Shown: positions 32,698-40,537 of the stretch, piece after piece
How positions within the stretch are numbered: the stretch's first letter is position 1
How the letters are laid out: each line of letters starts with the position of its first letter
Source of the DNA: Anaerolineales bacterium
GTDB taxonomy: Bacteria > Chloroflexota > Anaerolineae > Anaerolineales > Villigracilaceae
Assembly (NCBI GenBank): GCA_015075275.1
Contig: JABTUU010000001.1
Coordinates: forward strand, 1-64,000
Direction of reading: 5' to 3'
Length of the DNA: 64,000 nucleotides
The notes under the pieces: model-generated
The model's input: only the letters and a program-made list of their open reading frames with translations
What the model was told of the DNA's origin: nothing
The model's database searches: none
Position numbers and translations under genes: made by a program

Positions 32698-33657
32698 ATG
32701 ACTCAAAATGATGAACTTCTGAGAATAGAAGATCTGGTACTGTACTTTAATACCAATAGTGGACCCGTTCAGGCGGTAGATAAAGTTAATTTCAGCCTCG
32801 CTAGCAATCGCGCGGTCGTTATTCTAGGCGAATCGGGCTGCGGGAAAAGTTCGTTGGCAAAAGCTATTTTACGGCTTTTGCCGCGCAACGCCGGAGCGTA
32901 TCAAGGGCGGATCTTCTTGAACGGGAATGACATTATGCAGTTGGAAGAGGAAGAGTTTCGACAGAACATCCGCTGGGCGTCAATTTCGATGGTGCCGCAA
33001 GCGGCGATGAACTCTCTGAACCCGGTGTTGCGCGTCGGCGAGCAGGTGGCTGAGCCTGCGATTATTCACCTCGGCATTAATAAACATGAAGCGATGGCGC
33101 TGGTGAAAAAAATGTTTCAGCATGTGGGCGTGCCGGAAGATTTCATCAACCGTTACCCATTTGAACTGAGCGGCGGGATGCGCCAGCGCGTAGCGATCGC
33201 GATGGCGTTGGTCACCTCGCCGTACCTGATTATCCTCGACGAACCGACCTCCGCGCTAGACGTTCTAACGCAGGCGAATATTTTCAATGTGCTGAAACGA
33301 CTTAAGAAAGAACTGGGCATCAGCTTTATTCTTATCACGCATGATATTGCGACCTCCAGCGAACTTGCCGACGACGTCGCCGTGATGTACGCCGGTCAGA
33401 TCGTGGAAACAAGCGACGCTCACCGTTTCTTCACCGACCCGTTGCATCCATATTCTAAAAAATTGATGGCGAGCGTGCCGCGTCTGCATGGGGATGAAGA
33501 ACCCGAGTTTATTACGGGCAAGCCCCCCAGCCTGATTAACCTGCCGACGGGCTGCCGGTTCGCGGATCGTTGCGCCTTCCGATTCGAGAAATGCGTGAAT
33601 GATCCGCCGGTCTTCGAGAAGGACGGACGGAAAGTAAAATGCTGGTTATATGAGTAA
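32698..33657 (+). CDS. Dpp/OppD-type ABC transporter ATPase (operon 2)
   Basis: 319 residues. Walker [17 protein letters not shown]-loop SMVPQAAMNSLNP (Pro-Gln rather than Gln-Asp), signature [15 protein letters not shown], Walker B IILDEPTSALDV, H-loop LITHDIATSS, C-terminal segment CRFADRCAFRFEKC ... KCW. It begins 3 nt after the permease stop. Paired with the ATPase that follows. Confidence 0.94.
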   Translation: MTQNDELLRIEDLVLYFNTNSGPVQAVDKVNFSLASNRAVVILGESGCGKSSLAKAILRLLPRNAGAYQGRIFLNGNDIMQLEEEEFRQNIRWASISMVPQAAMNSLNPVLRVGEQVAEPAIIHLGINKHEAMALVKKMFQHVGVPEDFINRYPFELSGGMRQRVAIAMALVTSPYLIILDEPTSALDVLTQANIFNVLKRLKKELGISFILITHDIATSSELADDVAVMYAGQIVETSDAHRFFTDPLHPYSKKLMASVPRLHGDEEPEFITGKPPSLINLPTGCRFADRCAFRFEKCVNDPPVFEKDGRKVKCWLYE

Positions 33658-33672
33658 GCAGGAGCATGGATT

Positions 33673-34704
33673 ATGACAATGAATCCCGAATCTGGGACTG
33701 TGGAAGAGTCGGCGCCCCAGGCCGGCGAGAGAAAGATCGTATTATCAATTGACGACCTGCATATTTGGTTTGAACTTCGTCGTTTTGGGTTTGGTCATGC
33801 CGGCTATGTTAAGGCTGTAGACGGCGTCACGTTCGACGTGCATAAAGCCGAAACGATCGCGGTGGTGGGCGAAAGCGGCTGCGGAAAATCAAGCTTGATG
33901 AAGGCTGTCCTTGGTTTGCATAAACCGACCAGCGGTAAGATCGTCTTTGAAGATAAAAATATATCTGAATTAAATGCTAAAGAAAAGCATTGGTATCATT
34001 CGAACGTCGGTTATGTTCAGCAGGACCCGTATGGCGCGTTGCCGCCGTTTATGGATGTTCAACGCATCTTGGAAGAACCCTTGATTGTATCGGGCGTGAA
34101 GGACAAGGAAGAGCGCGTCCAGCGCGTACGCAGCGTTATGGAAGAGGTCAAGCTTAGCCCGGTGGAAGATTTCTTGAATAAATACCCGCATATGTTAAGC
34201 GGTGGACAGCAACAGCGCGTAGTCATTGCGCGTGCGATGATCACGAATCCGCGTTTCCTTGTGGCGGATGAACCTGTCTCCATGCTGGATGCTTCTGTGC
34301 GCGTCGAAATTTTGAAACTTCTACAGGCGTTGCAGGAGAAGCGTCACTTATCGGTGATTTATATTACGCATGACCTCGCCACAGTTAGTTACTTCTCCGA
34401 GCGCATTTTTGTCATGTATGCAGGGAATTTGGTCGAGAAGGGAAGCGTGCGCCAAATTCTAGATAACCCGCTGCATCCGTACACGAAAGCTCTTCTGACT
34501 GGGACCTCCGAACCGGACGCAAAAAATGCGGAGACGTTCAAAGAACTCCCGCCGGGGGAGCCGCCGAGTTTGGTTAACCCGCCGACCGGCTGTCGTTTCC
34601 ATCCGCGCTGCGCTTTTATGATTAAGGGCTTGTGCGAAGTTCAGTACCCGCCTGAATTTGAACCCGAACCGGGGCATCAGGTGGCTTGCTGGTTATACCG
34701 ATAA
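33673..34704 (+). CDS. Dpp/OppF-type ABC transporter ATPase (operon 2)
   Basis: 343 residues with a 20-residue hydrophilic N-terminal extension. Walker [17 protein letters not shown]-loop YVQQDPYGALPP, signature LSGGQQQRVVIARA, Walker B LVADEPVSMLDASV, H-loop YITHDLATV, C-terminal CRFHPRCAFMIKGLC ... VACW. The Walker B-proximal MLDASVR differs from the usual ALDVSIQ, as in other relatives of this branch. Its TAA shares one base with the ATG of the small membrane protein. Confidence 0.94.
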   Translation: MTMNPESGTVEESAPQAGERKIVLSIDDLHIWFELRRFGFGHAGYVKAVDGVTFDVHKAETIAVVGESGCGKSSLMKAVLGLHKPTSGKIVFEDKNISELNAKEKHWYHSNVGYVQQDPYGALPPFMDVQRILEEPLIVSGVKDKEERVQRVRSVMEEVKLSPVEDFLNKYPHMLSGGQQQRVVIARAMITNPRFLVADEPVSMLDASVRVEILKLLQALQEKRHLSVIYITHDLATVSYFSERIFVMYAGNLVEKGSVRQILDNPLHPYTKALLTGTSEPDAKNAETFKELPPGEPPSLVNPPTGCRFHPRCAFMIKGLCEVQYPPEFEPEPGHQVACWLYR

Positions 34705-34931
34705 TGCGTATCAACCCAAAACTCCTGCTGCCTATCGGTGTGTTGTTAATGTTGGCCGGGGCGGGGTTGCCGTTATTAATGGTCATTCACGTCGTTGAAT
34801 CTACGTTTTTTCTTAACTTTCTTTCTTCCGCTGCTTCGACGATTGGCTTGGCGCTTGGTCTTATATCGGTAGCCGTACAAGAAGTCTCGCGAAGGTCAAA
34901 GGATAAGAAAGAAGACTCTTATAAACGATAG
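34704..34931 (+). CDS. Small two-helix membrane protein, end of operon 2
   Basis: 75 residues from ATG 34704, overlapping the ATPase stop (TAATG). Two hydrophobic segments (about 7-30 and 36-59, rich in Leu, Ala and Gly) are followed by a basic tail (VSRRSKDKKEDSYKR) that should be cytoplasmic. No family recognised. Its coupling to the transporter suggests an accessory subunit or a regulator of assembly, but this is inference only. A terminator follows at 34980. Confidence 0.7.
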   Translation: MRINPKLLLPIGVLLMLAGAGLPLLMVIHVVESTFFLNFLSSAASTIGLALGLISVAVQEVSRRSKDKKEDSYKR

Positions 34932-34979
34932 ACGGCGTTTATAGGAACTTTATCGCTTGCCGCGATTCGTAAGTTACGA

Positions 34980-35011
34980 TAGGATTCAGCGAAACCTGAA
35001 TCCTATTTTAT
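34980..35011 (+). terminator. Intrinsic terminator after operon 2
   Basis: taggattcag/ctgaatccta, perfect 10-bp stem with 6-nt loop cgaaac, followed by ttttattt. It lies just upstream of the next lipoprotein gene. Confidence 0.75.
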
Positions 35012-35025
35012 TTGGGAAGGCGCCT

Positions 35026-36960
35026 ATGTTTCGCTCGATTTCACTTATCTTAACTATCGCAGGCTTAACGCTCTCTGCCTGCGCGCCCCAGCGAGTGGAG
35101 ACGCCCACGCTCACCATCGCGCTGACTGAAACGCCCGCGCCTCTTCCTTCGCCGTCGCCGATGCCTGCGCCGCGTACGCTGACGATCTGTCTTGGAGAAG
35201 AGCCGAATACACTCTATCTATATGACCGTTTGAATGCCGCGGCGCGCAGCGTTTTATCCGCTGTTTACGATGGTCCTATGGATATTCGCGAATACGCGTA
35301 TGAGGCGGTTATTCTTGAGAAAGTTCCCTCTTTGGAAGACGACGACGCCCAAGTCAACTCGGTCCGCGTTAGTGCGGGAGACGACATCGTGGATGCCGCT
35401 GGAGACGTGGTCAGTTTGACAACCGGCGTGAAACTTAGACCGAGCGGGTGTCGAAACGAGTCGTGTGAAATTATCTATGATGGCGCGAGCGATATTCAAA
35501 TGGATCAGATGACGGTTACGTTCATGATGCTTGAGGGACTGCAATGGTCCGATGGCGAACCGTTGACCGCCGACGATTCACTCTATTCTTTTGAACTCGC
35601 ATCGCATAAAGATACTCCAGGATCGAAGTTTTTGATTGATCGAACGCAAACCTATGAAGCCGCCGACGAACGCGCCGTCCAGTGGCAGGGCTTGCCCGGC
35701 TACATTGATCCTGAATATTACGCCAATTTTTGGACGCCGCTTCCGCGCCATCTTTGGGAGGGGCAATCTCCAGCCGATCTCATGCGACTCGATATCTCCT
35801 CTCGGTTTCCTATGGGTTGGGGACCGTATATCTTAAAAGAATGGAACGCTGGAAAAAGTCTGCATCTGACGAAGAACCTGAATTACTTTCGCGCTAGGAA
35901 CGATCTGCCTAATTTTGACGATCTGATCTTTCTGATTATTCCAGATGCGAATGCCGCGTTGACCGCGTTGACGAATGGAACTTGCGACGCGCTCGATCCC
36001 TCTGTGCGGCTTGACGGGCAAGTGGGGCTGTTGCGAGAAATGCAATCGCAGAATCAGTTACAGATGCTGACCGCTCAGAGCATGACGATGGAATGGCTAG
36101 GCATTGGCATTGCCCCCGCTTCATACGACAATGGCTTTCATCCGCAGAGCGATCGTCCTGAATTTTTCAGCGACGTTCGCATGAGACAGGCGTTGGCTTT
36201 ATGTCTTGATCGTCAGAAAGCAGCGGATACGGTTCTCTTTGGCTTATCTCAAGTTCCTGATAGCTATTTGCCTTTCGACCATCCGTTGCATAACGGGAAT
36301 ATTCAAAGATATGAATTTAACCCGACGGCGGGCGCGCAAATTCTTGAAAATATCGGGTGGCTCGATGCGGACAACGATCCTTTTACGCCGCGTGTAGCCG
36401 CGGGCGTGACGGGCGTTCCGACGGGAACAGCGCTTGTTCTCAATTATGATGTCTCTTCTGCGACACAGCGTCGCCAGACGGCGGAGATCTTGCAACAATC
36501 GTTAAGCGCATGCGGCGTGGGGCTTAATCTGCGATTTCATACCGCTTCCGATTTTTATGCGCAAGGTCCAAGCGGGCTCCTGTTCGGCAGGCAGTTTGAC
36601 CTTGCCGAATATGCGATCGGAGTTAACAGCCTCGAGCCTCAATGCGCTTGGTTTACAACGCCGCAAATCCCGAAGGCTGCAAATAGTTGGGTGGGCGTAA
36701 ATGTCAGCGGATATCAAAATTCAAGCTTCGATACGGCTTGCGGACAGTCCCTAAGATCGTTACCGGGCGAAGCCGAGTATGCATCGCATCAAGAAGCGCA
36801 AGCGCTCTTTGCGGCGGAACTTCCATCCATTCCGCTGTATCTGCGTCTCAAGGTCGCCGCAACGCGCCCCGATTTTTGTGGATTTGTTTTAGACGCATCT
36901 TCCACTTTTACGCTTTTTGACATTGAAATGTTCGACTATGGCTTCCCTTGCGCGCCCTAA
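35026..36960 (+). CDS. Family 5 solute-binding lipoprotein (set 3)
   Basis: 644 residues from ATG 35026; the frame extends upstream only through the terminator. Lipoprotein signal with LSAC, Pro/Thr linker to about residue 48. Parts are in the normal order: TLTICLGEEPNTLYLYDRL, EGLQWSDGEPLTADDSLYSF, GWGPYILKEWNAG, then VRMRQALALCLDRQKAADTVLFG and IPLYLRLKVAATRP. It belongs with peptide-type binding proteins but carries several extra Cys. GGAAGG precedes the ATG. Two ATPase genes follow, but no permease. Confidence 0.9.
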   Translation: MFRSISLILTIAGLTLSACAPQRVETPTLTIALTETPAPLPSPSPMPAPRTLTICLGEEPNTLYLYDRLNAAARSVLSAVYDGPMDIREYAYEAVILEKVPSLEDDDAQVNSVRVSAGDDIVDAAGDVVSLTTGVKLRPSGCRNESCEIIYDGASDIQMDQMTVTFMMLEGLQWSDGEPLTADDSLYSFELASHKDTPGSKFLIDRTQTYEAADERAVQWQGLPGYIDPEYYANFWTPLPRHLWEGQSPADLMRLDISSRFPMGWGPYILKEWNAGKSLHLTKNLNYFRARNDLPNFDDLIFLIIPDANAALTALTNGTCDALDPSVRLDGQVGLLREMQSQNQLQMLTAQSMTMEWLGIGIAPASYDNGFHPQSDRPEFFSDVRMRQALALCLDRQKAADTVLFGLSQVPDSYLPFDHPLHNGNIQRYEFNPTAGAQILENIGWLDADNDPFTPRVAAGVTGVPTGTALVLNYDVSSATQRRQTAEILQQSLSACGVGLNLRFHTASDFYAQGPSGLLFGRQFDLAEYAIGVNSLEPQCAWFTTPQIPKAANSWVGVNVSGYQNSSFDTACGQSLRSLPGEAEYASHQEAQALFAAELPSIPLYLRLKVAATRPDFCGFVLDASSTFTLFDIEMFDYGFPCAP

Positions 36961-36997
36961 GCGCAAGCGGGTTGGGATTACAGCTTGAAATCTTTGC

Positions 36998-37003
36998 TAT
37001 AAT
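36998..37003 (+). promoter_or_regulatory. Extended -10 promoter before ATPase pair (set 3)
   Basis: TGC-TATAAT, an extended -10 (TATAAT at 36998-37003). The only -35-like hexamer, TTGGGA at 36972, is 20 nt away, so the extended -10 would carry recognition. Confidence 0.5.
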
Positions 37004-37035
37004 GCGGCTATTCTAAGCGCAGGAGTTTTCTTTAC

Positions 37036-38058
37036 ATGGATCAAACGCAACCTTTGCTTGCTGTAAAAAATCTTAAGACTTATTTCTATACGGAAGATGG
37101 AATCGTTCGCGCGGTGGATGGCGTAGATTTTGATGTGTATCCTGGCGAGGTGCTCGGGCTGGTCGGCGAATCGGGCTGCGGCAAGAGCGTCACTTCGCTT
37201 TCGATTATGCGTTTAGTGGCGAAGCCGGGGCGTATAGACGGCGGACAGATTTTATTGGGCGGTAAAGACCTGTTGAGTTTGAACGAAGACGATATGGTCA
37301 AGATTCGCGGTAATCGTGTTTCGATGATCTTTCAGCAACCGCAGACGGCTCTGAACCCGGTCTTCAAAGTAGGCGATCAACTCGCCGAGGTGCTGAACGT
37401 CCATCAGGATTTAGGCAAGAAGGCGGGCTGGGAACGCGCTGTAGAATTGCTCAAAATGGTCGGCGTGCCCGATCCCGAACGGCGCGCGCATGCATATCCG
37501 CATGAGCTTTCTGGCGGCATGGCGCAACGCGTGATGATCGCGATGGCGCTGGCGTGCGTCCCAGAACTGTTGATCGCCGACGAACCGACTACCGCGCTGG
37601 ACGTGACGATACAAGCGCAGATTCTAGACTTGATGCGCGACCTGCGCCGCGATATGGGCGCGGCGGTTATCTTGATTACGCACGATCTCGGCGTGGTGGC
37701 TGAGATGGCAGACCGTGTGGCGGTGATGTACGCCGGCGAGATCGTCGAGCAGGCGGAGGTGAACGAGTTGTTCGACGAACCGTTGCACCCGTATACGCAA
37801 GGCTTGATTGGCTCAATCCCAATTTTGGGCGAGCTTAAAGAGAAATTGGACGTTATCCCCGGCTCGGTTCCTAATCTGGTCAACCTGCCGCCCGGCTGTC
37901 GCTTTGCGCCGCGTTGCCAAGCGCGCGTCAAATATTCTCTGAAGATTTGTACGGAAGTCAAGCCTGAGTTGACGGATGTGAAACCTAATCATCAAGCGCG
38001 TTGCTGGCTGTATTCGGATGCGGATGAATACGGGCATACCGCGCCGATAAAGTTATGA
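37036..38058 (+). CDS. Dpp/OppD-type ABC transporter ATPase (set 3)
   Basis: 340 residues. Walker [17 protein letters not shown]-loop MIFQQPQTALNPVF, signature [15 protein letters not shown], Walker [14 protein letters not shown]-loop [10 protein letters not shown]-terminal CRFAPRCQARVKYSLKIC ... ARCWL. CAGGAG precedes the ATG. It and the following gene form an ATPase pair without their own permeases, so they may serve permeases encoded elsewhere or those of operon 1 or 2. Confidence 0.95.
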   Translation: MDQTQPLLAVKNLKTYFYTEDGIVRAVDGVDFDVYPGEVLGLVGESGCGKSVTSLSIMRLVAKPGRIDGGQILLGGKDLLSLNEDDMVKIRGNRVSMIFQQPQTALNPVFKVGDQLAEVLNVHQDLGKKAGWERAVELLKMVGVPDPERRAHAYPHELSGGMAQRVMIAMALACVPELLIADEPTTALDVTIQAQILDLMRDLRRDMGAAVILITHDLGVVAEMADRVAVMYAGEIVEQAEVNELFDEPLHPYTQGLIGSIPILGELKEKLDVIPGSVPNLVNLPPGCRFAPRCQARVKYSLKICTEVKPELTDVKPNHQARCWLYSDADEYGHTAPIKL

Positions 38059-38082
38059 TCTTTCTTTTATGGAGCGTTGTAC

Positions 38083-39087
38083 ATGACGAATGATGTAGTC
38101 GAAAAAGGGGAAACCCTTGTTGAAGTGAATAACCTTGTAAAGTATTTTCCTGTTCGCGCCGGGCTTTTACAACGCGTAGTTAATTATGTGAAAGCGGTGG
38201 ATGACGTCAGTTTTGCCGTCAAAAAAGGCGAGACGCTCGGCATGGTGGGCGAATCGGGTTGCGGAAAGACGACCGTAGGGCGCACAGTGTTGCGCCTGAT
38301 CGAACCGACCTCCGGCTCGGTAAAGTTCAATGGCAAAAATATCTTTACGATGAAACAACGCGAGTTAAAGAAAGTGCGCCGAGATATCCAGATTATCTTT
38401 CAAGATCCGTACGCCTCGCTCGACCCGCGCCTGCCCATCGGCGAATCGGTGATGGAAGGTTTGCATATTCACCAAATCGGCACGCGGCGCGATCGCGTGG
38501 ACATTATGTTGGAGACGCTCAAGAAAGTAGGGTTGGAAAGCTATCACGCTCGCCGCTACCCGCACGAATTCTCGGGCGGTCAACGTCAGCGAATCGGGAT
38601 TGCGCGCGCGCTGGCATTGCGCCCGCAGTTCATCATCTGCGACGAGCCGGTTTCCGCGCTGGACGTGTCAATTCAATCGCAGGTGTTGAACATTCTCAAA
38701 GACCTGCAAACTGAATTTGGACTAACGTATTTATTCATCGCGCATAATCTTTCGGTGGTCGAGCATATATCGGATCGCGTGGCGGTGATGTATCTCGGTA
38801 AAATGATGGAACTGACGACTCGCGAAGAACTATTCCGCAATCCGTTGCATCCGTATACGCAGGCGTTGATGTCGGCTATCCCGGTTCCCAACCCGCATTT
38901 AAGGCGCGAGCGCGTTATTTTAACGGGCGACGTTCCAAGCCCGCTCAACCCGCCCAAAGGATGTCGCTTTCACCCGCGCTGCCCGGTTGCCATTGCGAAG
39001 TGTTCGCAAGAAGAGCCGCAGCTTAAGGAACTCCTTCCCGATCACTGGGTGGCGTGTTGGGTGGCGGAGCAAAATATAGGAAAATAG
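38083..39087 (+). CDS. Dpp/OppF-type ABC transporter ATPase (set 3)
   Basis: 334 residues from ATG 38083 with GGAG upstream. Walker [17 protein letters not shown]-loop [14 protein letters not shown], signature [14 protein letters not shown], Walker [14 protein letters not shown]-loop FIAHNLSVV (Asn in place of the usual Asp after His), C-terminal [14 protein letters not shown] ... VACW. Partner of the gene upstream. Confidence 0.95.
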   Translation: MTNDVVEKGETLVEVNNLVKYFPVRAGLLQRVVNYVKAVDDVSFAVKKGETLGMVGESGCGKTTVGRTVLRLIEPTSGSVKFNGKNIFTMKQRELKKVRRDIQIIFQDPYASLDPRLPIGESVMEGLHIHQIGTRRDRVDIMLETLKKVGLESYHARRYPHEFSGGQRQRIGIARALALRPQFIICDEPVSALDVSIQSQVLNILKDLQTEFGLTYLFIAHNLSVVEHISDRVAVMYLGKMMELTTREELFRNPLHPYTQALMSAIPVPNPHLRRERVILTGDVPSPLNPPKGCRFHPRCPVAIAKCSQEEPQLKELLPDHWVACWVAEQNIGK

Positions 39088-39101
39088 CGCGCGCCGCTTC
39101 G

Positions 39102-39121
39102 CAGGTCGGCAGACCTGTTTT
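39102..39121 (+). terminator. Weak terminator after set 3
   Basis: caggtc-ggca-gacctg followed by ttttcg, a 6-bp stem. Small, but well placed between the ATPase stop and the next gene. Confidence 0.45.
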
Positions 39122-39181
39122 CGACGCGTTGACGCCCAGCCTCTAGAATGAATTATTTATATAAAGCGAGCGACCCATAGT

Positions 39182-40309
39182 ATGACTGCGCCTTCTATTC
39201 TTCTTGTTGACGATCAAAAAGATATTGTTCGGTTATTGCATTCGACTCTGCAAACGCTCGGTCAGCGTTTAGATATTGTGGATGCGCCTTCGGGAGAAGA
39301 GGCGTTGCTTGAAGCCTCTCGTCGAAGCATAGATTTGTTGATTACCGACTATCTTTTACCGGGCATGTCGGGCGTGGAATTGATGCAAAAAGTAAAAGCG
39401 CGCAACGCCGATTTAAAAGTGATATTCATCTCCGGTATGACCAAACGCAACGCGCGCGATGAAATGCTCGATGCTGGCGCGACGGCAATCTTTGACAAGC
39501 CGATTCCGCTGGCAGATTTTCTGGATGCGGTCGAGCGGAGCTTGGGGCTGGTGCGCACGATCTTCCCGCCCGAGTTGACGCAAGAGGCGGAAGAGAATCA
39601 CGAGTCCTTGTCGGATCTATTGAGCGGATTCCGTCAAAAGATCGAAGCGGACGCGATCTTTCTCATTAGCGACCGTGGGCGCGTGCTGGCGCGCGCTGGC
39701 GATCTGTATGACAGCAGTATGGAAGTATCCATGCTTTCCGCGCTGATGGGGATTTACAACGCGGGGTTGAAAGTTTCGCGGTTTATTCGGCAGGAACAAC
39801 TGGAAAATTACCATATCTTTCGCGGCGGCGATCACGATCTTATTTTAATCCCGGTAAATTCTTCGCACGCGTTGTTGTTGGCTGGCAAGAATATCGCCGC
39901 CTCGGCGCGTATTCTAAAAACGGTGGAAGCGATGTTGTTTGTGCGCGGCGAGGTAGAGCGCGCGTTGCAGTCATTAGGGGTCGCGGCGCTTCCTGCCGCG
40001 CCGGTTGAACCGACTGCTGAGACAGAAGAGACGTCGTTGCGCGTCTCGCCGTTTATCCATGAGGAGGAGTCTGAACCAGACGTAGATGTGGACGCGTTGT
40101 TTACATCGGCTGGCAAGAAAACCAAAGTGAAAGATGCGAATGCGTTTTGGGATGAGGCGGCTGAAAAAGCCGGCAGCATTCCGCTTGCTCCGGATATGAT
40201 CTCCTTTGAAGAAGCGAACAAACTGGGACTGGCTCCCGATCGCGAAGGGTTGACAATTCCGCGCCCAACCAGCAGCGAACTGAGGCTGAGGGCGTCGAAG
40301 AAAAAATAG
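39182..40309 (+). CDS. Receiver-domain protein with roadblock-like second domain
   Basis: 375 residues. Residues 1-120 are a response-regulator receiver with acidic pair near 10-11, phosphoacceptor Asp56 in LLITDYLLPGMSG, and Lys in FDKPIP. Residues about 140-265 have the alpha/beta layout of roadblock/LC7 domains (ADAIFLISDRGRVLARAGDL, HDLILIPVNSSHALLLAGKN), which in bacteria often act on small GTPases or dimerise. The last 110 residues are acidic, Pro-rich and probably disordered. There is no DNA-binding output domain. No histidine kinase lies nearby. The roadblock call is by fold pattern only. Confidence 0.8.
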   Translation: MTAPSILLVDDQKDIVRLLHSTLQTLGQRLDIVDAPSGEEALLEASRRSIDLLITDYLLPGMSGVELMQKVKARNADLKVIFISGMTKRNARDEMLDAGATAIFDKPIPLADFLDAVERSLGLVRTIFPPELTQEAEENHESLSDLLSGFRQKIEADAIFLISDRGRVLARAGDLYDSSMEVSMLSALMGIYNAGLKVSRFIRQEQLENYHIFRGGDHDLILIPVNSSHALLLAGKNIAASARILKTVEAMLFVRGEVERALQSLGVAALPAAPVEPTAETEETSLRVSPFIHEEESEPDVDVDALFTSAGKKTKVKDANAFWDEAAEKAGSIPLAPDMISFEEANKLGLAPDREGLTIPRPTSSELRLRASKKK

Positions 40310-40340
40310 GAGAAGGCGTTTGATGCGATGCAAAACCGTA

Positions 40341-40369
40341 TTGCTTCATAGAAATCGCTGTGATACAAT
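40341..40369 (+). promoter_or_regulatory. Promoter of tRNA-Gln
   Basis: TTGCTT at 40341-40346 and TACAAT at 40364-40369, spacer 17 nt; start expected near 40376, 5 nt before the mature tRNA. Confidence 0.75.
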
Positions 40370-40380
40370 GTGCGCCTTAC

Positions 40381-40454
40381 AGGGGCGTGGTGCAACGGCA
40401 GCACACCAGCCTTTGGAGCTGTGGATCTTGGTTCGAGTCCAGGCGCCCCTGCCA
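40381..40454 (+). tRNA. tRNA-Gln (anticodon TTG)
   Basis: The cloverleaf folds by hand. The 7-bp acceptor is aggggcg/cgcccct, the D stem gtgc/gcac, and the anticodon stem ccagc/gctgt (outer pair C-T mismatched) with loop ctttgga giving TTG. The T stem is cttgg/ccagg with loop ttcgagt, followed by discriminator G and an encoded CCA. Reading the loop one base later would give TGG (Pro) but breaks the anticodon stem. Confidence 0.88.
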
Positions 40455-40457
40455 ATT

Positions 40458-40480
40458 CCCGCGATCGCGGGGCTTCTTTT
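40458..40480 (+). terminator. Short terminator behind tRNA-Gln
   Basis: cccgc-gatc-gcggg followed by gcttctttt. A 5-bp stem, weak but directly after the CCA. Confidence 0.5.
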
Positions 40481-40482
40481 GT

Positions 40483-40525
40483 AAAAAGGATTTGTCGCCA
40501 ATGCCCCGCGCGCAAATCCTTTTTT
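40483..40525 (+). terminator. Terminator immediately ahead of glmU (possible attenuator)
   Basis: aaaaaggatttg pairs with caaatccttttt (12 bp), and the T run continues. It ends only 12 nt before the glmU ATG, leaving no room for a promoter between, so glmU needs read-through or regulated opening of this hairpin. Confidence 0.75.
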
Positions 40526-40537
40526 GTTCGAGGTGAA

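Noticed and set aside
40381..40454. tRNA-Pro (TGG) reading of the tRNA
   Set aside because: Shifting the loop by one base breaks the middle of the anticodon stem; the TTG reading leaves only the outermost pair mismatched.
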